Shown piece after piece: positions 59,341 to 64,000 of a stretch of DNA of 64,000 bases (within the stretch, counting starts at the first letter, position 1; every line of letters starts with the position of its first letter). The stretch is from Reticulitermes speratus. Its lineage: Eukaryota; Arthropoda; Insecta; Blattodea; Rhinotermitidae. The stretch covers positions 7,398,215 through 7,462,214 of the forward strand of contig JAJKFL010000006.1 in the NCBI GenBank assembly GCA_021186555.1. Direction: 5' to 3'. The notes under the pieces were generated by a model. That model was not told where the DNA came from and searched no databases. It saw only the letters and a program-made list of their open reading frames with translations. Made by a program: the position numbers and the translations under genes.

Positions 59341-59555
59341 AGACGATTTAAAAACCGATCTGCTTGCGATTTAAAAAACCGATCTGCTTGCGATTTAAAA
59401 ACCGATCTGCTTGCGATTTAAAAACCGATCTGCTTGCGATTTAAAAACCGATCTGCTTGCGATTTAAAAACCGATCTGCTTGCGATTTAAAAACCGATCT
59501 GCTTGCGATTTAAAAACCGATCTGCTTGCGATTTAAAAACCGATCTGCTTGCGAT
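59341..59555 (+). repeat. 23-bp minisatellite, 9 copies
   Basis: Unit CGATTTAAAAACCGATCTGC TTG, nearly identical throughout (one A-length change), so a recent expansion. Confidence 0.95.
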
Positions 59556-59837
59556 AGTTGTACGATAAAACTTCGAAGGAACACACTGTCTCAGCACCAC
59601 TGTAGCAGTGAACTTTTACACTCAAGATGAAGACAGTATGTTCCTCCGAAACGTCGTTAATCGCCTACCAGTCTATATCGTGCCATAACCCTCAAAACCA
59701 TATTCAGAATCATTATAAGGCAGCCAAGGTAAAAGAAGGCGAAGTAAGGCTCTTTGTTCAAAATTTCAATGACAGCCTCTGTGCTCTGTACAAGCGTTTA
59801 CTTGCGTGACGTCACGCTTCCGCTGCGGTGTACATGG

Positions 59838-60024
59838 AATATTCGCTCTTCTAGGATGTTATGCAGCGTAGATTGGTAGTTAGTTACAGACGTTTCGGGA
59901 CAACCTATCGGTCCCATCTCTGCTTGACCCTTGAAGACGGGACCGACAGGTTGTCCCGAAACGCCTGTAACTAAATGCCAATCTACGCTGCGTAACATCC
60001 CAGAAGAGCGAATATTCCATGCCT
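59838..60024. mobile_element. palindromic MITE family M
   Basis: GACGTTTCGGGACAACCTAT on + and its inverse near 59950, with ATTCGCTCTTCT ends. Confidence 0.75.
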
Positions 60025-60838
60025 TTAGTTCTCCACTTGCTGAGAACCACTGGGCTAAACTTCCTACATACAGAGTATGCGTGTATAGGCCTACTTCCGG
60101 TGCAGATATTACGTCATTCCTGGTAGCAGTAAATCTCACCGCCGGTGTACTTTACTTTGCCGAAACATGCGTACCATACCACACAGCCAATAAACATTTA
60201 TTATTGATACATTATGCGCCTCTGCCTTTTCATACATTCAATTGGTGCTGAAACGCATTCGTTATTAGTGCAAAGTCAATAGTGTTATTTATATAGAAGT
60301 TTTCGCAAAACCTACACAAGGCATGTTAGTATAATAACCTGTTTACGTCATACGCTCCACCGCTTCATTCAGTTTAGTTACAGGGTCTATCTCTCTCTGT
60401 CACAGTTATCTAAGTCAAGGAACTGCGTCATGTCTGAAGGTTTAGTGTCCTCATAACCAATGTTCATTCAACCGCGAAAGTTTCAGAATATGTGACCGTA
60501 AAATGGAGTAACGTAGAGAAGGCGTATCGCATTTGGCATTAATCCTGTTATTGCTGAGTGTGTAGCGACCAGACATGTTGTTTCCTTGGATATGAAACTC
60601 AGGGAAATTATGTAGAAATTGAATTGTATTCTTAGCATAGCGTGTGGCATTGAATAAATCAAGTTTGTGGGAAAGACCATCAGCCTATCTGCGCCTTGCA
60701 AATGAACTCATTACTCATTAATGTCCTTTGTATTGAGGCCACTTTGGTATCTGGTGAATGGTTATAAGGCACAGAAAAGTTGTGGGTAATTTCAATAAAC
60801 TCATACATAATTAATGCCTACTATACTTGATTTCGAAA

Positions 60839-61045
60839 TGTTTCGTAAGCAAAATTCAGCGGCCATTTCTCACCCAAGTCTCCTGATTGACTGCTAGATG
60901 GCTCTGGCAGTCATATCAGGATGAGTAGAACTTGTGCAGTCAGTGGACTGGTCACTCACTGCAGAATGCACACCTCCAGACCAAGAAACCTCTGAAAGGA
61001 AGCCCTATGCTCCGCAAAGAGCGACAGGAAGTAACTAACTAACTA
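60839..61045 (+). mobile_element. SINE family B-like, partial, variant tail
   Basis: TTCGTAAGCAAAATTCAG and CACCCAAGTCTCCTGATTGA match family B; the 3' end instead has CCCTATGCTCCGCAAAGAGC, also found inverted at 28845-28910, and then (AACT)n. Confidence 0.7.
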
Positions 61046-61057
61046 ACTAATACGTGA

Positions 61058-61330
61058 TTTCAGTCTTCCGCCGCGATGTTGAGGAGATCTGCGCAATTCT
61101 GGGGTATCAAGCAACGTTAAATGATAATCCTTTACCGACGTTTCGGGACAAGGTGTCGGTCCCATCTTCAAAGGTATTAGGCAGCGTCGATTGATAATCC
61201 TTTACCGACGTTTCGGGACGTGTCCGTCCCATCTTCAAGGGTTTCCCTTGAAGATGGGACCGACACATTGTCCCAAAACGTCGGTAAAGGATTATCACTC
61301 GACGATGCGTAATACCCCACAAGAGGGTAG
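61058..61330. mobile_element. palindromic MITE family M with an extra internal arm
   Basis: Two consecutive left-arm segments (61130-61165, 61195-61235) face one right arm (61245-61310), so part of the arm was duplicated. Confidence 0.7.
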
Positions 61331-62257
61331 ATCAAATGCTTACTAACTCTGAGATTTATGGATTACTTAAATATGCTGTCGATATCGGAGATTATACGGA
61401 ATCGAAGTTTAGGATGAATGATGAATGATTAATTGGTGACGATTTGTAAGGAAACGTCTAATTGTTGTGTGATTCTGAAATCTGCCGCATAAACCACTCC
61501 CTTATATTATAAAGTTTTTACAAATACCTTAAAATTTCAACTTAAATATTAACATTTCCTTTCTCTAGCTACGATTGCCACAGATAAGCCTGGTAATGAC
61601 CCATTCATATGCATTATAGACCTCGATAGACGCTGCTAAATCACAGTTTCATTGGATACGTAGGCTATGAATTTGAAAAGGACTCGCGAAGTGCAGCTTG
61701 GCAAAATAGAAGGTGTTGCTACTTGGAAAAATATTTTATTGACACTGCAACGTTGTCTCTGGCTGTAATCGCTATAGCACTGGTTACTGGGGGTATTTAA
61801 GCCGCACGTATTTAAGTCGCACGTATTCACGGACCTCTCTACGATATCACTTTGTAAATATCAGCATGACGTAATGAAAAATGAAAGCGGGCGCAACATA
61901 CCGGCTTTTGTCTGAAGGACGTTAGGAAAATAACGACAAACATTAGAGAGCCTAACCCATCTCTGGACTGAGTTTTGAAATCGGGGCTTCCAAAGGAAAC
62001 GAAATCGCGATGCTACCCAGTAGACAGTAACTCTCAATTTTCTAATCACATACATGGTCACAGCGATTGAAGCTTTAAAGGTAAAAGTGCAACGTTGCAA
62101 GGTACAGCAACTAGGCAATAAGGTCCAGACTTTGCTGTCATAAGAATGGCAACATTACACGTTCCGCTTTGCCTAGCTCTTTGCGTTTTTCTTACGAAAG
62201 CGTCCTTTAAATATTGTCAAATATAACACGAAATCGAGTGGTTATATAAATACAGAT

Positions 62258-62365
62258 GTACTTTTTATCGTGTCCCCGAACACAGCAGCTTTATCGCATA
62301 GAAAGGCTGCATTCGCCGGGACATCCCGTGACAGCTACCGTACTCAGGGACACGACATAAAGAAC
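62258..62365. mobile_element. palindromic MITE, second copy of the 36.7-kb family
   Basis: TTTTTATCGTGTCCCCGAAC and its inverse near ACGACATAAAGAAC give a hairpin like that at 36.7 kb. Confidence 0.6.
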
Positions 62366-62922
62366 ATTTTTTATATTGATATTCTGTTCACTGTTCTTCA
62401 ATTTCTGTTTACTATACTTCACGCTGTCTCAGTTTACGGAATGTAGCCTACCTTTGACGACGTAGATCTGACAAAAAAGGTGTATCACCTCAAGCTTCAA
62501 TCGCTGTGGCCACGGCTATGATGAAATAACCAAGTGAGTACATTATCATTTCTTGTCGCATAGAGCAGTGTTAAAGGCACTGAGGTGTGTACAGTCTGTT
62601 GCTTTCTAAACTGCTGAACACTCTCACAACTTATCACATATTCTGACACTCATGCAGTAAAATTGCCACACTTCTCTTATAGCAATGTAACTTTGCGCAT
62701 GAAAACCCAAACCCACTTTCAGTCTCCTTGACTTACATAAGTCGTGTTTTGCTCATTCCTCACTTGTAAACTCCAAGCAAGGTCCACGGATGAAAAACTG
62801 CGGCACAGAATGCTGACATATATTGAAGTGAATTGTGGGTAATGAGAGTACATGCTACACAAATCAGCCAGAATTGTAAATACAGTTCCTAACACGTACT
62901 GACAACTAAATGCAAAGAGTAC

Positions 62923-64000
62923 CACTAGGTTCAAAATTCTGCGTTCTGCCCACACAGTGTTTTTATGTGTATTGTGTGGATCTCAGAACAAACAGCGATT
63001 ATTTCACTGTACAGCATTAACTGACTGGTTTGTATAACTGAGACGGAGTGTGTTTACTGCGCGGTACGGACTATATTTATGTGTTTTGTGTGGATCTCAG
63101 AACAAACAGCGATTATTTCACTGTACAACATTAACTGACTGGTTTGTATAATTGAGACGGAGTGTGTTTACTGCGCGGAACGGACTGTATTTATGTGTTT
63201 TGTGTGGATCTCCGAACAAACAGCGATTATTTCACTGTACAGCATTAACTGACTGTTTGTGTAACTGAGACGGAGTGTGTTTACTGCGCGGTACGGACTG
63301 TATTTATGTGTTTTGTGTGGATCTCAGAACAAACAGCGATTATTTCACTGTACAGCATTAACTGACTGGTTTGTATAACTGAGACGGAGTGTGTTTACTG
63401 CGCGTACGGACTGTATTTATGTGTTTTGTGTGGATCTCAGAACAAACAGCGATTATTTCACTGTACAACATTAACTGACTGGTTTGTATAACTGGGACGG
63501 AGTGTGTTTACTGCGCGGTACGGACTGTATTTATGTGTTTTGTGTGGATCTCAGAACAAACAGCGATTATTTCACTGTACAGCATTAACTGACTGGTTTG
63601 TATAACTGAGACGGAGTGTGTTTACTGCGCGTACGGACTGTATTTATGTGTTTTGTGTGGATCTCAGAACAAACAGCGATTATTTCACTGTACAACATTA
63701 ACTGACTGGTTTGTATAATTGAGACGGAGTGTGTTTACTGCGCGGTACGGACTGTATTTATGTGTTTTGTGTGGATCTCCGAACAAACAGCGATTATTTC
63801 ACTGTACAGCATTAACTGACTGGTTTGTGTAACTGAGACGGAGTGTGTTTACTGCGCGGTACGGACTGTATTTATGTGTTTTGTGTGGATCTCAGAACAA
63901 ACAGCGATTATTTCACTGTACAGCATTAACTGACTGGTTTGTATAACTGAGACGGAGTGTGTTTACTGCGCGGTACGGACTGTATTTATGTGTTTTGTGT
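62923..64000 (+). repeat. 114-bp tandem array, at least 9 copies, runs off the right edge
   Basis: Same unit as at 4.3 kb in the opposite orientation; left flank GCGTTCTGCCCACACAGTG. Confidence 0.96.

Larger units (their letters stand above)
60250..62900. other. upstream side of Ddc, no coding exon seen
   Basis: Contains the family B-like SINE, a family M MITE and a MITE at 62.26 kb. The Ddc promoter and non-coding first exon must lie to the right of 57,572, but no convincing TATA or initiator could be singled out. Confidence 0.4.

Overview
This is a gene-poor, repeat-rich stretch of an insect genome. Host genes have short exons (80-235 nt) separated by multi-kilobase introns with GT-AG borders. 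Protein matches recalled from family knowledge point to the insect DOPA decarboxylase cluster. The density of tRNA-headed SINEs, short hairpin elements and RTE-type LINE ends fits a large polyneopteran genome, with a cockroach or termite as the first guess. The order is inference; 'insect' is well supported.

Two paralogous PLP-dependent aromatic amino acid decarboxylase genes lie tail to tail. On the + strand, the last four coding exons of an amd-like gene (probable DHPAA synthase) end at 7,493; its 5' part lies off the left edge. On the - strand, a complete Ddc gene has ten coding exons from the ATG at 57,563 to the stop at 25,197, encoding 480 residues once a single-base gap in exon 7 is allowed for. 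His192, Asp271, Lys303 and Tyr332 fall at the same numbers as in the animal enzyme. Three matching exons have lengths of 118, 91 and 201 nt in both genes (117 observed in Ddc exon 7), so the paralogs share an exon layout. Both products would act on DOPA in cuticle tanning and catecholamine metabolism.

RNA genes: two intact tRNA-Pro(AGG) genes (11.1 kb, - strand; 47.3 kb, + strand) and two broken relatives, one split in the T-loop by a SINE (42.8 kb) and one split near box A by a hAT-type element with an 8-bp target duplication (52.0 kb).

Mobile and repetitive DNA fills most of the rest. There are at least five tRNA-headed SINE families, LINE 3' ends, hAT and TA-flanked MITEs, a foldback-like inverted repeat with an SGNH-hydrolase-like reading frame (16.1-17.6 kb), a 3.7-kb tandem duplication (40.2-47.9 kb), and eight tandem arrays with periods of 23, 31, 41, 44, 48, 49 and 114 bp (114 bp twice).

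The most interesting signal is a dispersed set of hammerhead-ribozyme cores (CTGANGA, stem II, GAAA, short stem III, NUH, stem I). About a dozen keep the full core. Several sit as inverted pairs in the arms of palindromic short elements, and many are followed by a shared downstream box. They look like non-autonomous retrozyme or Penelope-type terminal units and would explain many of the hairpin repeats here. A second notable feature is an array of 12 copies of the 3' splice site in front of Ddc exon 9.
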